A stretch of 64,000 bases of DNA from Gnetum montanum. Lineage: Eukaryota > Streptophyta > Gnetopsida > Gnetales > Gnetaceae. Numbering within the stretch: the stretch's first letter is position 1; every line of letters begins with the position of its first letter. The stretch is from NCBI GenBank assembly GCA_015680685.1, contig MNCI01002706.1, positions 898,680-962,679 on the forward strand, given 5' to 3'. The translations under genes and the position numbers were made by a program. This document shows, one piece after another, positions 23,291-35,049 of this stretch. The notes under the pieces were generated by a model. It was not told the DNA's origin. It did not search any database and saw only the letters and a list, made by a program, of their open reading frames with translations.

Positions 23291-23429
23291 TTAGATGGTG
23301 GAGGAGTGTACATAGGCTCAACTGCTTGTTGTTACAAGAGTTTGTCTAGGCTTTTGGTTTTGAAGAAAGTTCTTTTATTTTTACAGTTTTTAGAACCAGC
23401 AGCAGGTTGAATATTTACAACTCTCCCAA

Positions 23430-25805
23430 CGTTACGTTGCTATAGTTGAGTAGGGAGTTCCCCTTGCATTGTTGGAGCAGGTTGTATGTGAACTACAGGT
23501 GGAAGAGGTGTGGATGAAGTTGGAGTATGGTAAGTATGTGGGGTACCTCCTGGAGGAGAAGGAGTCCTCCTAAAGTACTCCCAAACTTGGTAGTGACGTT
23601 GGGGAGTTGTGTGACTCATAGAGTCACTTGGAGAAACCAGTTCCTGCACATAATAACCATAAGGATCAGGTTGCCGGTAAGGGTATTGTTGTTTCGGTGG
23701 TGGCATCCCCCATGACTGTGGGTATTGCCACTGCTGATGTTGTCCAATGGATTGTGGTGGAGTTCCACTTGGATAGTACATTAATGGTTGGTGGAACTAT
23801 CTTGGGTTACCTTGGGGATAAGGTAACCTTAGGGGTGTCTGCCATTGGTTAAGTCTCGGATTAAGTGCATACACCCCAGACTCCTGTAGATGTGAGAAGA
23901 CTGGACAACATCCCTTGGGATGATCATAATGGTAGATCTCACATCCACCGTCATCGTCTGTGTCTGAATCCACAACTTCATCGGAGATAGTAATTTTCCC
24001 CTTACCCTTGTCATGTGCAGGGCCTGAATTTCTCCGCTTTGTCTTACCTTTGTCACTACTTCATTCCTTCTTAGACTCCTCTACAATTTTCAAGACAGTT
24101 TCAAGTTTGGATTCTAAGGAATCTCACAATTGATCCATCGTAGCCGATACTTCTGTTGTTAGTTTTTGAATTGGCAAGGTTTTTCTGTTTATCAACTCTT
24201 CAAGTGGTGACTCATCCTCTTCATCGCAAAATTTCACTCCCTTCTTCTGAAGGGAGGGATCACAGTTGTATTCTTCTGCACACTCTCTTTTTTGTAGTTT
24301 ACCTTATTCTTTTGCTACTTGTTCCAACAAGCGATGAACTTCATGGGCTCTAATTTTTGCTAGTCTCCCTTGGGCATAAGTCCCAAGGGTTCTTCTAGTT
24401 TCATGCCTTAGCCCATCCACGATGTGGCGGAGTTGATCCTACTGTGCATAACCATGGCCTGAGCAATGATGTAAAAATGTGTAGTAGTGGCCCATGGCAG
24501 CATCCAAGGGTTCATGAGTACCTTGCTCCCATCCTTAGATCTGCTTATGTAAATTAGACACTCTAGAGTACATTTGATATTTATCGTTGAAGAGTTCTAA
24601 CATCGTACTCCACCTCCGAATGGTTTCTAGTTCCAAGGACCAGTACCAACTCTCTGCTTCCTTAATGAGTGTCCTGGGAAATGACTTAAGTTTTTCCCAC
24701 TCGTTCTCTATGTTCTACAAGGTGTAGACATCATGGAATGCCTGTAAATGATGCTGCGGATCAGCGTTGTATCCCCCCTCAAAGCGTGGGATATTGTTCA
24801 TGTCTAAATGCTTGATCCAGCTATCTTTTAAATGCCTTGTTGGTATCCTTATTGCCTCCGTTATATTGAGCATACTTCGGGTTGCAAGTAGGGGCTTTTC
24901 ATAATCATCTCTTTCATGATGCTTGTGATGTCTACATTGTTCCCTACTTTCCCTTGGTTCATGCCCTTGTCCTCTCTCTCGACTTTCCTGTCGAGGTCTC
25001 TTGTTTTGCCTACCTCTATCCTCACCGTTATGCTCATGGTGGCTGTGCCCAGATGTGGAAGGAGAGGGTGAGTGATGAGATGAAGGAGAAGAGGAAGAAA
25101 AACCATCACCATGAGGATGCTTGCTACCCTCTCTTCAGCTGCTGCGGCCCCGATTGTGATGAAGATATAAGTGCCCGTCCTTATCATGAGTTGTTGTTCC
25201 CTTTGTGAATAGTTGGTGTTCACGAGGGTCAGAACTAGTATTATGTATCATTGATCATAGGTTCTGATACCCAACCTCCTCACCATCATTAGGAGGGGGA
25301 ACATCTTTTGATAGTGAACCCGTTATAAGTGGTTCACCATCTCTAATTTCACTAAGGGCGTGCGGGACCTCCTTGCCCTTCAACAGTGTATGTTGGCTCT
25401 CTTGCCTTGAGTCCCTCATACGTTGTGTGGCTGTAGGATGATAATCCCTTGTGTCAAAATCACCTATAACGTATTCAGCATAGAGATGAGTCATGCCGAT
25501 CTATGCCAAAGCATGGAGGAGCATGTTGGGGACTAATTGATCTGGAGGTAATACTATGTTACCTTGCAAATCTCTCCAGCACATCTATTCATCTTTATGG
25601 AGGATAAAAGTAAAGTCTGGTATGTACTCATTGGGATGAGTATATACCACTCGATATTGTTGAGGAACTGGCTGATTTAGGTTATGTGTTTTTGACTGCC
25701 GACTATTCTTTGTATGGTCCCTAGGTGGTGAGTTGCTCTTATGAGAAGAAGNGTTGTATGGTCCCTAGGTGGTGAGTTGCTCTTATGAGAAGAAGAAGAA
25801 GACAT
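23430..25805 (-). pseudogene. gag: Gag polyprotein remnant, element B
   Basis: The frame starts at Met 25805 (MSSSSSHKSN), a start shared with C. It runs through an N-terminal domain (VVYTHPNEYIPDFTF), a charged Arg/His-rich linker (about 24930-25230), and the conserved retrotransposon gag domain (about 24380-24830: IPRFEGGYNADPQHHLQAF, ESWYWSLE, ELFNDKYQMYSRVSNL, EPLDAAMGHYYTFLHHCSGH). It ends in a Pro/Gln/Tyr-rich C-terminus (23440-23781). No classical zinc knuckle is seen. The N-terminus is disturbed by an assembly duplication at 25710-25795. In-frame stops are few and are TAG or TAA. Gag forms the particle. Confidence 0.85.
25710..25795. repeat. Exact 42-base duplication around a single N (assembly join)
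   Basis: The 42 bases at 25710-25751 are repeated exactly at 25754-25795, separated by N (25752) and one base. This is the pattern of two contig ends that overlap but were not merged, so the duplication is probably not biological. Confidence 0.85.
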
Positions 25806-25927
25806 AGTGTCTTATCGGTGTGCTATTTATCGTTATATAATTTTTCTTTTAATTAACCCGAAGGTTCGTTTAGGCTCCCAACAATGTGAGTGATTTCCTA
25901 TGTTCTATTCAGCGTACAAACACTTAG

Positions 25928-25945
25928 TCCCTGGCAATGGCGCCA
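25928..25945 (-). promoter_or_regulatory. Primer-binding site of element B, tRNA-Asp type
   Basis: On the minus strand TGGCGCCATTGCCAGGGA follows the LTR end after one spacer base. It is close to the complement of the plant tRNA-Asp 3' end, the primer of Athila and Tat lineages. Confidence 0.88.
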
Positions 25946-25946
25946 A

Positions 25947-26746
25947 TGATGAGTGGTGAGATACCCCTACACTCAACCATATGAATACGAATGTAGCACG
26001 AACGATCCGGTCAAACTCCTTAGACTAAGTACCTACACGCCCATGGAACACTTAGGGTTAATCATTCGTTGTCTTCCCATACTTACTTGTAGTTGTCACG
26101 GTGTATGGTTAAGTAAGTCCGAGATATATGATTTTTATAGTTTTTATGTGTTTTATCTCCTATGCTAATGAGTTGAAGGGTAGCGAGACTAATTACTAAT
26201 TCTAACTAACGAACTAAGTCTAAATTACCTAACGTCAGCATCCATTCCCACTTACCATACACACCCTGAATCGATGCAACCGTGGCTACCAAACACTAGT
26301 CGTTGCTGGGATTACCACGCGTAATGCACGTGCTCAAAGTGGTCGTACTGAGGCACTAAACTAGGAGAGAAGGGTTGAGAGAGAAAGTAGTAAATAACAA
26401 GTAATAAATGACAGGTAATAAATAACAATAATAAAATCCTATTCCATGCACTTCAAGGTTTATCCAAGAAGCTCATCTTTATTGCCATATACAAACTTGT
26501 GTTTAGGTACAACGTTTGCTCGAATAAAGATCAGTTCACTTTAGGATTCCTACTGTAGGCACATGGAAAATATTCTATCTCTGGAGTGATCAATCTACCA
26601 GAGTTTCCCTACTGTCTAGCCTAGGATGAGGAAACAAGGGAGAGCCGCCTCTTATTTATAGATATGATAACGCACCGCGATATTGCGTAAGCGATATCGC
26701 AGGGGAAGACGTGATATCGCAAGGGATGCGATATCGTGTCCCATCA
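25947..26746 (-). repeat. 5' LTR of element B
   Basis: An 800-bp LTR. The minus-strand start is TGATGGGACACG and the end CACTCATCA. Four GATATC-type sites (26676-26738) lie upstream of TATAAATA (26653-26660). The palindrome cluster has one more unit than in the 3' LTR. Confidence 0.93.
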
Positions 26747-26751
26747 CTCAC

Positions 26752-26928
26752 TTTGGACTAAATCATAAGTGACAAAGCTACCACTAGTCCAAGTGGGAAG
26801 ATAGTGACCTACGATTGATGCTTAGCAATGTAAATACCACACTAGTTCCATCCACCAAATTTAATTGGATTGTGCATGAATGCTTGTGATTTGAATGGTT
26901 GGGTGTAGAGGGTACCCATTGCTCATCA
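26752..26928 (+). repeat. Old plus-strand LTR, right part (continues from 19546)
   Basis: After the CTCAC duplication the old LTR resumes: GGACTAAATCATAAGTGACA, then CACTAGTCCAAGTGGGAAG, then GGTTGGGTGTAGAGGGTACC, ending GCTCATCA. These match the last 180 bases of the element A LTRs in order. No primer-binding site follows. Confidence 0.8.
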
Positions 26929-28639
26929 ACCATCTTGACTTAATCCTATTTCTTATATTTTTATCAATTTCACCATTTGATTAGAACACTAATTATTTCT
27001 TATATCTTTATAATTTTTATTTGTTGATTATTCAAAAGTTGACTTCTACATTTGATTTATTATCCTTTGAATATTGAAGGATCCTTATTTTGTTAAAATT
27101 TTGAATCTACCATTGATTTTTAAAAAATTAGAAAAGGATATTACTCTTGAATTGGACCTATTAAAAATTCTAAAATCCTAGCCACAACTAGTGATTTCTA
27201 TAGGACTCAATATATGATTGAGATGTATGTTGACTTGCATAAATGAGAATTTCTTTTATATACTAGTAGAATTAATCATGTGTAATTGGTTTTATATTAT
27301 ATCTTTTAAAGCCATGTCATTATTTCCATCAAGAGGGTCATATGTTTAACTCATGCCTTTCAATATTTCAAAGAAGATAATATAATCATGTTAACAACAA
27401 GATGTTATAGATCATGCTAAGGTTTCTTTAGTTGAAGTGTTAGCAGTTAGCCCTCCTTTTTATTTTAATACTACTTAGAAGAATGTATGTTTAAGGAAGG
27501 TTCTAGTCAAGTTAGTTCCAAAGAATTATTTAATAATTAAGGGGTAACATATATTTGTTTCTAAGGCCTCATAGAAATATATTGTTTATTCAAATGATTT
27601 GCTAATTTTTTAAAAGAATAAAAAATATCAAGGAAATACATTTCTTAGTGAAAACATGTCAAATCTTTATAATTGTCAACATTTTTAAGCTCTTTCATAT
27701 ACCAATAATTGTTTTTCAAATTTTAGGTAGGATATGGAGATAACTTCTTATGAAGGTGCTTGTTTCTTTGATAAGGAAAGGGCCTTCTCCCCTTTTACCC
27801 AATGTTAATTTTCTTATATAATGTTTGAGATCTTACTAATAGACTTTGAATGAACCAACTCATGAATGTGTTTTGGATTGCTTTGTATCCTCTCCAATGA
27901 GGTATCTAAAGTCTTTCATCATTATATCCCTTGAAAATACCATCCTTGTTCTTTTGTTTCCTTAAGAGATACTTTAGTAAAGTTGATATAATTTATTTTT
28001 ACTATTTTTAAGTATAAATAATAAAATAACAAATAGATTTTTCTTTTAGAGGAAGTAGATTACACTCTAACAAAAACATAGAATAGGATGTTTAAAATTT
28101 CATCTTTAATTCATCAAGTAAAAATGTTTTTTTTTACTCTTTCAATAGTCTTTTAATTTTTTATACTAAGATATAGTTCCCAAATTGTGCATCCATATAA
28201 CACAATAGGATAAATGGCTATCTAATAGATAACTAAGCCTAAAATTTTAATGTTTTACAATTTATTAATCGCATATACAACTTTTATTCTTCCTACTATT
28301 TTTCCTTAATGAATTTATCCTAGCTATAATTATTTACATATTGAAGATCCAAGCATCTAAAAGAGTCCACGTTTTGTACATTTTGATCACTAAATTTAAA
28401 ATTATATTATGTGTTTATCGTATCCCATTTTATCATTTTAGTGTTCTTTACATTGACTTGAAATCTAGAAGAAATGAAAAAGTTTTCTAATATTTGTAGT
28501 ATATTAGACATATCTTTTTTAGAATTAGATATTAAAGTAGCATCATCTACATAAAGATGTAGGTTCATTACTTGAAAATTTATTTTTAGAGTATGTCTAT
28601 ATTATCTATTACAAATATAAACTTGCAATCATCAAATAG
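26929..28639 (-). pseudogene. LINE reverse transcriptase remnant
   Basis: On the minus strand the RT catalytic box reads LYVDDATLIS (Asp-Asp at 28542-28547), followed by LENFFISSRFQVNVKNTKM. About 350 bases on is PIVLYGCTIWEL (28177-28205), the usual order of RT motif C, the thumb and the LYGxxxW motif in non-LTR retrotransposons. Stops and frameshifts are frequent and the 5' part is cut by element C at 28640. It is neither the RTE type at 40 kb nor the L1 type at 44 kb, judging from the sequence around the YVDD box. I see nothing else in the left half apart from degraded AT-rich DNA. Confidence 0.68.
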
Positions 28640-28644
28640 GTTTG

Positions 28645-29484
28645 TGATGAGCGGTGAGGCACCCCTAAGCTCAACCATACGAATACGAGCATTTCACGCA
28701 CGATCTGGTTGAATTCCAAGGACTAAGTGCTTATGCGCCCTTGTGGAACAAGAACGGGTTGGTTGATTGTTGTCTTCCCGAGCTTACTTGTATGTCACGC
28801 TTGCATGATTAAGTAAGCTTGAGGCATATGATTTTTATAGCTTTTATGTTTTTATGTCCTACTGCTAATAAGGGAGGAGAGATAGATAACTAAGTGACTA
28901 ATTTAACTTAACTACTAATTAACTAAGCTTTAACTAATCCTAACACTAGTATCCATTCTCACTTATCGTACACATCTCAAACCAGTGCAACACTACTAGG
29001 ATTACCAAATGCTAATCGTTATTGGGTTACCAAGTGTTACACGCATGCTCGAAGTGATCATACGGTGTGTGCTTACTTAGGAGAGTTGTAGGGTGAGAGA
29101 GAATCATTAATTAACTAAGAAAGAATTTAATAAAATTAATTAACACTAAGTAATCTATTCTGGATGCTACAAGGTTTATCATAAAGTTCGTCTTTATTGT
29201 TGTACACAAGGTGTGCTCAAGTATACAATGCTTGAATAAAGATTCGTTCACTTGATGACTCCTACTACGGGCACACAGAAATAATTCTAACTCTGGAGGG
29301 GAGAAAAGGCAAGAGTTTGGCTAAGGGACTAACTATCTAATACAAAACCAAGTGCACCCACCTCTTATTTATAGGTAAGGAGGTAGGTCCCGATATCGGG
29401 TTTCCGACATTGCATGGTAACCTACAATATCGCATACCTGATATCATGGATGCGATATCGCAGCCCTAATATTGTGGTTCATCA
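28645..29484 (-). repeat. 3' LTR of element C
   Basis: An 840-bp LTR. The minus-strand start is TGATGAACCACAAT and the end CGCTCATCA. The GATATC cluster is at 29391-29476 and the TATA box at 29366-29373. It aligns with 37591-38106 apart from about 300 bases missing there. Confidence 0.92.
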
Positions 29485-29498
29485 TACCCCTAGGACTA
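29485..29498 (-). promoter_or_regulatory. 3' polypurine tract of element C
   Basis: On the minus strand AGTCCTAGGGGTA precedes the LTR, a diverged form of the family motif AGTCATGGGGGTA. Confidence 0.7.
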
Positions 29499-29504
29499 AA
29501 TAAA

Positions 29505-31298
29505 AAATTTTCCTTGAGTTCCTTACAAAATATTGGGAAGGTATGGGATTATTGACTAACTGACAACTGACGATGGAATGGGATGACAGACTCAACGTGC
29601 CTAGTGAACAGATCAATAAGCATATTACAACATTAGTGTTCATGACCATTGTGGTGAACACTTGTACATAAATGACATCCAAGCCTTTATTTGGTAGCTT
29701 GAAGAGAAAGAGAGAGAGAGAAAGAAGATGAAGCGTGTTGCCACCAATGCCAAGATTGCACCTTCCATTGTTTATCCATAGCCATGCCGTCAAACTTGCT
29801 CCTTTTGTAAANTGACAAAAACTGGTTTGGAGATTTATCATTGGTGACTACCTAAGGTGTAGGGGTTAGGCAAATAGTAGAATGAAAAAATTGAAAAATT
29901 TGTGCAAGGGCCCCCACGACTAAGAGTGAACCTCTGGTAGCTATAAGATGGAAAAAATATAAGGATCAAGAAAGATGAGAAAAATAACAACAACAACACC
30001 CATAAAATGGATGTCATGGATGGGGATGAAATAAGAAATGATTGATTATAGGAAATGTTTAAGGAAAAGAAGTTAACAATTGCACCAAAAAGGAATGCCA
30101 GTGGATCCTCCCCAAAGCAGGCTCGTCTTTTATGCCCTGACAAACCCACAAACCAAAGAGTCTGTAGGCCCTAGGAATTTCATTCGGAAGCAAGAGTTAA
30201 AAACTTACCCACAAGAATTCATCAAAGAAAAATAATGCATCAAACTAGAAATAGACTAATGATAAAACCAGAAATGAGGTGGAAAAATGGGAAGAAAGAT
30301 GGAGAGGACAGAATGGAATAGAATCCCAAGAACAAGGTTGTGTAAAGTCCCTTGTGTACTTTATGGTTAATGTGACTGAGTAGAACTCATCCCAAATCTA
30401 GACTGAAACAAACCACATCCAGTGACCTTGCATCAACAAACTTGACCAATCCATCCACTTGAAGAAACAATAATGCTTCCACAAAGAGTCACCACCATTC
30501 CGAGGAGAGCGAGATGGAGAAACAAGAGGCAAGAAAGGATCTTAGTTAGGGGGAACTTTCAGGCATGGGTAACATATCTTTCTAGTTCCATAACCAGTGC
30601 TTGTAGCCCATGTTACTTTATTATGTCTAAGGGGTGTGCTTTGAATTCTCACTTCTTTTCTTTTTTTTTTCTTTTTCTTTCTCTCTCTCTCTCTTTTTTG
30701 CGTGAGAAATACACCATGCAAAGATTTATTTTTATTCACTTAGCTTCTTGATATTTGATCAATGGTAGAATGGTGGAAAACCCAAGAAAAAGCATCCAAG
30801 AACCCAGGAGAATGGCTCGCAAAAATGCATCGAATCCCCTTGAAGTCACACCCTTCTTATCCTTTGAGTCTTTCCTTAGTTTGAAAAATACCCAGCCACC
30901 AATCGGTTAGTAAGTTTACTTAGAAAAAAGGGACTGTATAGTTTCAAGCCAAAGGAGACCATAGAGTTATATGGATAAGTGGACAGCATGGACTCATTGC
31001 CTGTTTTACCAAAAGAACCATACCTTAATATCAACATCATAATTCAAAGGTAAAAACCAAACATTAGTAATCAGTATGATATAATTCAATCCACTATCAT
31101 GAGCACTTATTGGATGACAAATAAAAGTAAATCAAGTAAACAAAGAAATAGTAAAAGTATGAACGATGATGTAAAACAAAAATAAGGAAAGTTGGAAAAA
31201 TGTGTTAAAAAATGTGTAAAAAAAAAATGTGTGAAAAAAAATGAGTAAAAAAAATGTGTAAAACAAAAATTCAAAAAGAATTGAGAGCCTAAAATCGT
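29505..31298 (-). other. Post-pol region of element C
   Basis: There is no supported gene. An internal polypurine-like copy (TTAGTCGTGGGGGCCC, minus strand) lies at about 29908-29923. The GGGGAGGATCCACTGGCATT block is near 30095-30117. A pyrimidine run (CTTTTTTTTT plus CT repeats) is at 30655-30695. T-rich units follow the pol end at 31195-31275. A single N at 29812 marks an assembly join where about 170 bases present in B are missing. Confidence 0.65.
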
Positions 31299-32640
31299 TA
31301 GCACAGGTGGCCGTCTCCCCCACGACTAAGTTGGAAGGAGGAGATCCGAAATAGTGAGCAAGGTTGTCCACTAACAGAGGTAGTATGTGTTCTGGTTGTT
31401 CTAAACTCATGGAAAGGTTTGGTTTGTTGTACATTGACCAACAGTTTCTTGTCTGGGCTTTCAGGTTTGTATATTGTCATGGCCGTTGAAGGAAAAGTTG
31501 CATAAATAATATAAGGTCGTTCTTAATAGTGTTTGAAATTTAGTACATTGTGGCACATGTGTGGGATTCCAACAGAGAACATTCTCCCAGTTGGTATTTA
31601 ACTTTCCTAATCCTTAGGTCATGATGTTGTTTATTGAATTCCTTGTGCACTTCATTAGATGACAGGGCAGCTAGTTGGTTTTCATCTAGCAAGTTAAGGG
31701 TTACCAATCGTTGTTTCTATGCTAGATCAAGGTCAAGGTTGAGGTCACATGCCGTGGATAGTGTATGGAGCTTAGTTTGAATGAAAAGTGTTGGTAATTT
31801 ACCGTACATTAACTCATAGGGAGAGTAGCCTATAGGGAGTTTCCATGTGGAGTAGTATGGCCAAAGAGCATTGTTCAGTTTTGTGCTCTAGTCTCACCTA
31901 AACTTGCTAATAGTTCTTGTCAATATTTTTGTAATCTCCCTATTGGTGACTTTGGCTTGACCATTCACTTGGGGGTGGTATGGTGTTGTCAGTTTGTGTT
32001 CAACCCCCAAGCATTGCATTAATTTTCAAAAATTTGCACTTGTGAAGTGGGTACCATTGTCTAAAATAAGTGCACAAGGTACATCAAACTTGTTTATGAT
32101 TTTTTGTTGAACAAATCGTGCAGTTGTAGATGATGTACAATCCTTAATAGCAGCTACTTTTGCTCATTTAGTGAGGTAATCAATAGCAGCAATAATATAA
32201 CCTTTTCCATTGGACATTGGTGTAATTGGCCCCATAAAATCAATTCCCCAAATGTCGAAGGGTTCTAACGGTTGGATCCATTGTTGCAGACCTTCCATTC
32301 TAGTAGTCATTCCCCCATCACGTTGATAGTGCTTACAAGATTGGACAAATTGATGGGTGCCCCGAAACAATGTAGGCCAATAATATCCTACAAGCAAGAT
32401 CTTTATGACTGTTCATCTCCCAGTGTAATGACCCCAACAAGGACCCTCATGAGCATCTTGGAGAACTCATAGTTGATCTATATCAGGAACACACCATCGA
32501 ACTAAGCCACCAGGATACACTTTGTAAAGTTTCCCATTGATTTCCATAAAGTACTTGGCTCAGTGAAGAAACTATTGTTTCCTCTTAAGGTTAACTCTTG
32601 TGGTAATTGTTGGGTGAGGAGATAGGTGAGAATGCTACTG
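31299..32640 (-). pseudogene. pol: Integrase region of element C pol
   Basis: On the minus strand an HHCC-like start (YYWPTLFRGTHQFVQSC) leads into the core: EPFDIWGIDFMGPITPMSNG, AAIDYLTK, LDNGTHF, and YHPQVNGQAKVTN. In the last the catalytic Glu of the usual GQAE is Lys. The conserved tail ends FQLSRGGDGHLC at about 31300. Thus even apart from the stops the D,D,E triad is damaged. Integrase joins cDNA ends to the target; the GTTTG duplication shows that the parent enzyme makes 5-bp staggered cuts. Confidence 0.88.
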
Positions 32641-34360
32641 TACTAGTTTTTCTCTATGGGTGATTGATTATTCACTACACCAGCAAAGAGGAATTCATTT
32701 GGGAAATAATTAGAAATTGGATGCTCATCCTCTTTGTTGTCCCATTGCAACCGATATAAATGATTAGCAACTACGTTCTTGGTGCCTTTATGATCAATCA
32801 TTGTAAGACTCTTGTAAGATTACAAGCCATCGTATGATACAAGGGCTTACCATTGTCTTATTCATGAGGAACCAGATTGCACTATGATATGTATGTATAT
32901 ATACTTTATATCCCAATACATAGTGTCTAAACTTTTCTAGTGCAAACACTATAGCCATTAATTCTTTGTCTGTGGTAGTGTAGTTAAGTTGTGCACCAGT
33001 GATACTTCTACTTGCACAGTGCATGTAATAAGGATGCTTCTGGTCATCTAACTATGTAATTATGGCTCCTAAGGCATAGTTGGACATGTTAGTCATGATA
33101 TGAAATGGTTTGGACTAGTTAGGAGCTTGTAAAATGGGTGTTTCTACTAGCTTCTATTTTAGAGTTTGGAAAGCTAGTTCACATTCCCTGGTCCATTCTA
33201 AAGGCACCATCTTTTTCGTTAATTCCACCAATGGTTTGGCAACCTTTGAAAAGTTCTCAATAAATCTCCTATAGTAGCCAGTGTGTCCAAGGAATGACCA
33301 AATATCTTTGACAGTTTCCGATTGACGGGTAATTCCTTGGATAACTTTGATTTTCTTGGGGTCTACCTCTATCCTTGTGTGTGAGATTTTGTGCCCTAGT
33401 AATATGCCCTCTTGGACCATCAAATGGATTTTTTGTCAATTGAGCCTCAAATTTGTTTCTACACATATTTTTAACACTTGCTCTAACTGGTCCAAGGCTT
33501 GATCAAAGTTTGCTCCATAAGTGGAGAAGTCGTCCATAAAGACCTCCACACTATTTCCTATCTATTGTTGGAATATGCTTAGAACTAATCGTTGAAACTT
33601 TGCAGGGGCATTGCATAAGCCAACGACATCTATTTGTATGCAAACGTTCCCCAAAGACTGGTGAACATAGTCTTGGCTTGGTCTTCTGGGGCTATTTGTA
33701 TTTGGTTATATCACTATATCCATCCAAAAAACTATAATAGCGATGCCTTGTGATGGTGTCTAAGACTTGGTTAACAAATGGCAACAAAAAGTGATATTTG
33801 AATGTTGCCATATTCAATAGCCTAAAATCTATGCATACCCTCCATTTGCCTCACTTTTTAGGCACAATAACTAAGGGGCTAACCCATTCACTATTAGCAA
33901 TGGGGTATATGAACCCAGCCTTGAGTAGCTATTCGATTTCTTCCTTGACTACTTGCTTCAGCTTTGGGTTCAAACGCCTTTGCAGTTATCTTTGAGGCTT
34001 TATGGAGGGGTCGGTGTAAATCCTATGTTGGGATATCCTAGGGTCTATTCCAGTTAATTCGAGATATGACCAAGCGAAGGCTTTTGACCATCTATTTATC
34101 ACTTTCAGCAGTCTCTCTTTTTGTTGCAGAGCAAGCTTAGCATTAATAATTACCAGCTTTCCATTTTTAAGGAACATGTATTCCATACCGGTGGGCAATG
34201 GTTTCCCCTCAAGGGGCTCCTGCTTAAATTTATTAGGGATTTCCAACTTCCCCCAGTTGATATTTTCAAGATTAAGGTTTGGAAGTTGGCAGTGAACTTG
34301 CTTTAATGCATCTATGCTATCGATGTAAGTGCAAGTCAAACCCTCAGTTGGTTCCATGCA
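32640..34360 (-). pseudogene. pol: Reverse transcriptase and RNase H of element C pol
   Basis: On the minus strand: the RT entry (ELTGIDPRISQHRIYTD), EWVSPLVIVPKK, WRVCIDFRLLN, YSFLDGYSDI, and the catalytic FMDDFS at 33523-33540. Then come the connection (SFLGHTGYYRRFIENFSKVA) and RNase H (NYTTTDKELMAIVFALEKF at about 32900-32980; YIHTYHSAIWFLMNK, where the usual Asp of TDH is Tyr). TAG stops are scattered and there are frameshifts between about 33540 and 33700. The sequence is homologous to 2-660 of element 1. Confidence 0.92.
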
Positions 34361-34507
34361 TATGATTGAACTGCTTTCTTAATTAGCTATCAGCCATTGG
34401 GTGCCTTCTTGTCATGTGGTTGCTGCATACATGCATCTTTGTATGTTGATCACTTGTGCACATTGATTGCATGCAGACAATATTAAACTTTGCACAACCC
34501 ATGACCT

Positions 34508-35002
34508 CTACACGCAATTACACCCTATGTCACTATATGTGATGCATGGAAATTTCTTCTTCTCGATATTTCTGAATGTGTTTTCCTTTGATATTTCTAA
34601 GGAAAGATCATAGATTCCTAGGCACACGTCAACTATGCTTAGCCCTGCTCTTCCCATTATGATTGGGAAGTCCCCATTACCGTTATTCACCTAAATCACT
34701 AGGAAATTAGCTAGGTATGACCATCCACAAATAATGGTAACAATGTCCTCCACTAGTCCCAACAAGACAGTGATGGACTGGTCGGCCAACTCTAGATGTA
34801 TGTTGCTCTTTTTTAATGGAGGCAGGTTCCAGGCCTTATACATTTCTTGAGAAATCAAGTTGACATTGGAACCTAAATCCAAAAGAGCCTTGCACGATTC
34901 ATTTCCATAAATTTGTAAGTATATCAGAGGACTCCCAGGATCAAAGAATTTCCTGGGAAGACGGCCAGCTTTGATCCAATTGGTAACGGCGTGTGTTAGC
35001 AT
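34508..35002 (-). pseudogene. Aspartic protease region, element C
   Basis: On the minus strand TNWIKAGRLPRKFFDPGSPL is followed by LLDLGSNVNLIS, where the catalytic Asp-Ser-Gly is Asp-Leu-Gly (34871-34879). This is a single C-to-T type change relative to B. Then come LELADQSITVLLGLVEDI and FPIIMGRAGLSIVDVCLG. The protease is inactive by its active site alone. Confidence 0.87.
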
Positions 35003-35049
35003 GACCGTATGTGTTGAGTTGAAGGAGGCTCTGAAGTTTTGATTGATAT

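Larger units (their letters stand above)
19547..26746 (-). mobile_element. Element B: Ty3/gypsy, gag-protease only, full ends
   Basis: This is a minus-strand element with two LTRs (5' at 25947-26746, 3' at 19547-20329), a tRNA-Asp-type primer site (25928-25945) and a 3' polypurine tract. It has exact 5-bp target duplications CTCAC (19542-19546 and 26747-26751). It landed inside an older plus-strand LTR of the same family. Gag and protease are readable with stops. RT, RNase H and integrase are missing as one block whose junction lies at 22475-22480. It could only have moved with enzymes supplied by a relative such as an intact ancestor of C, unless the loss came after insertion. Confidence 0.93.

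Noticed and set aside
24861-25223. Frames of about 110-120 codons on both strands (also 36610-37017)
   Set aside because: They are alternative-frame shadows of the charged linker in the gag frames of elements B and C.
18654-26928. 5-bp target duplication around the split old LTR
   Set aside because: The flanks ACTAG and ACCAT differ at two of five bases, which is not convincing.
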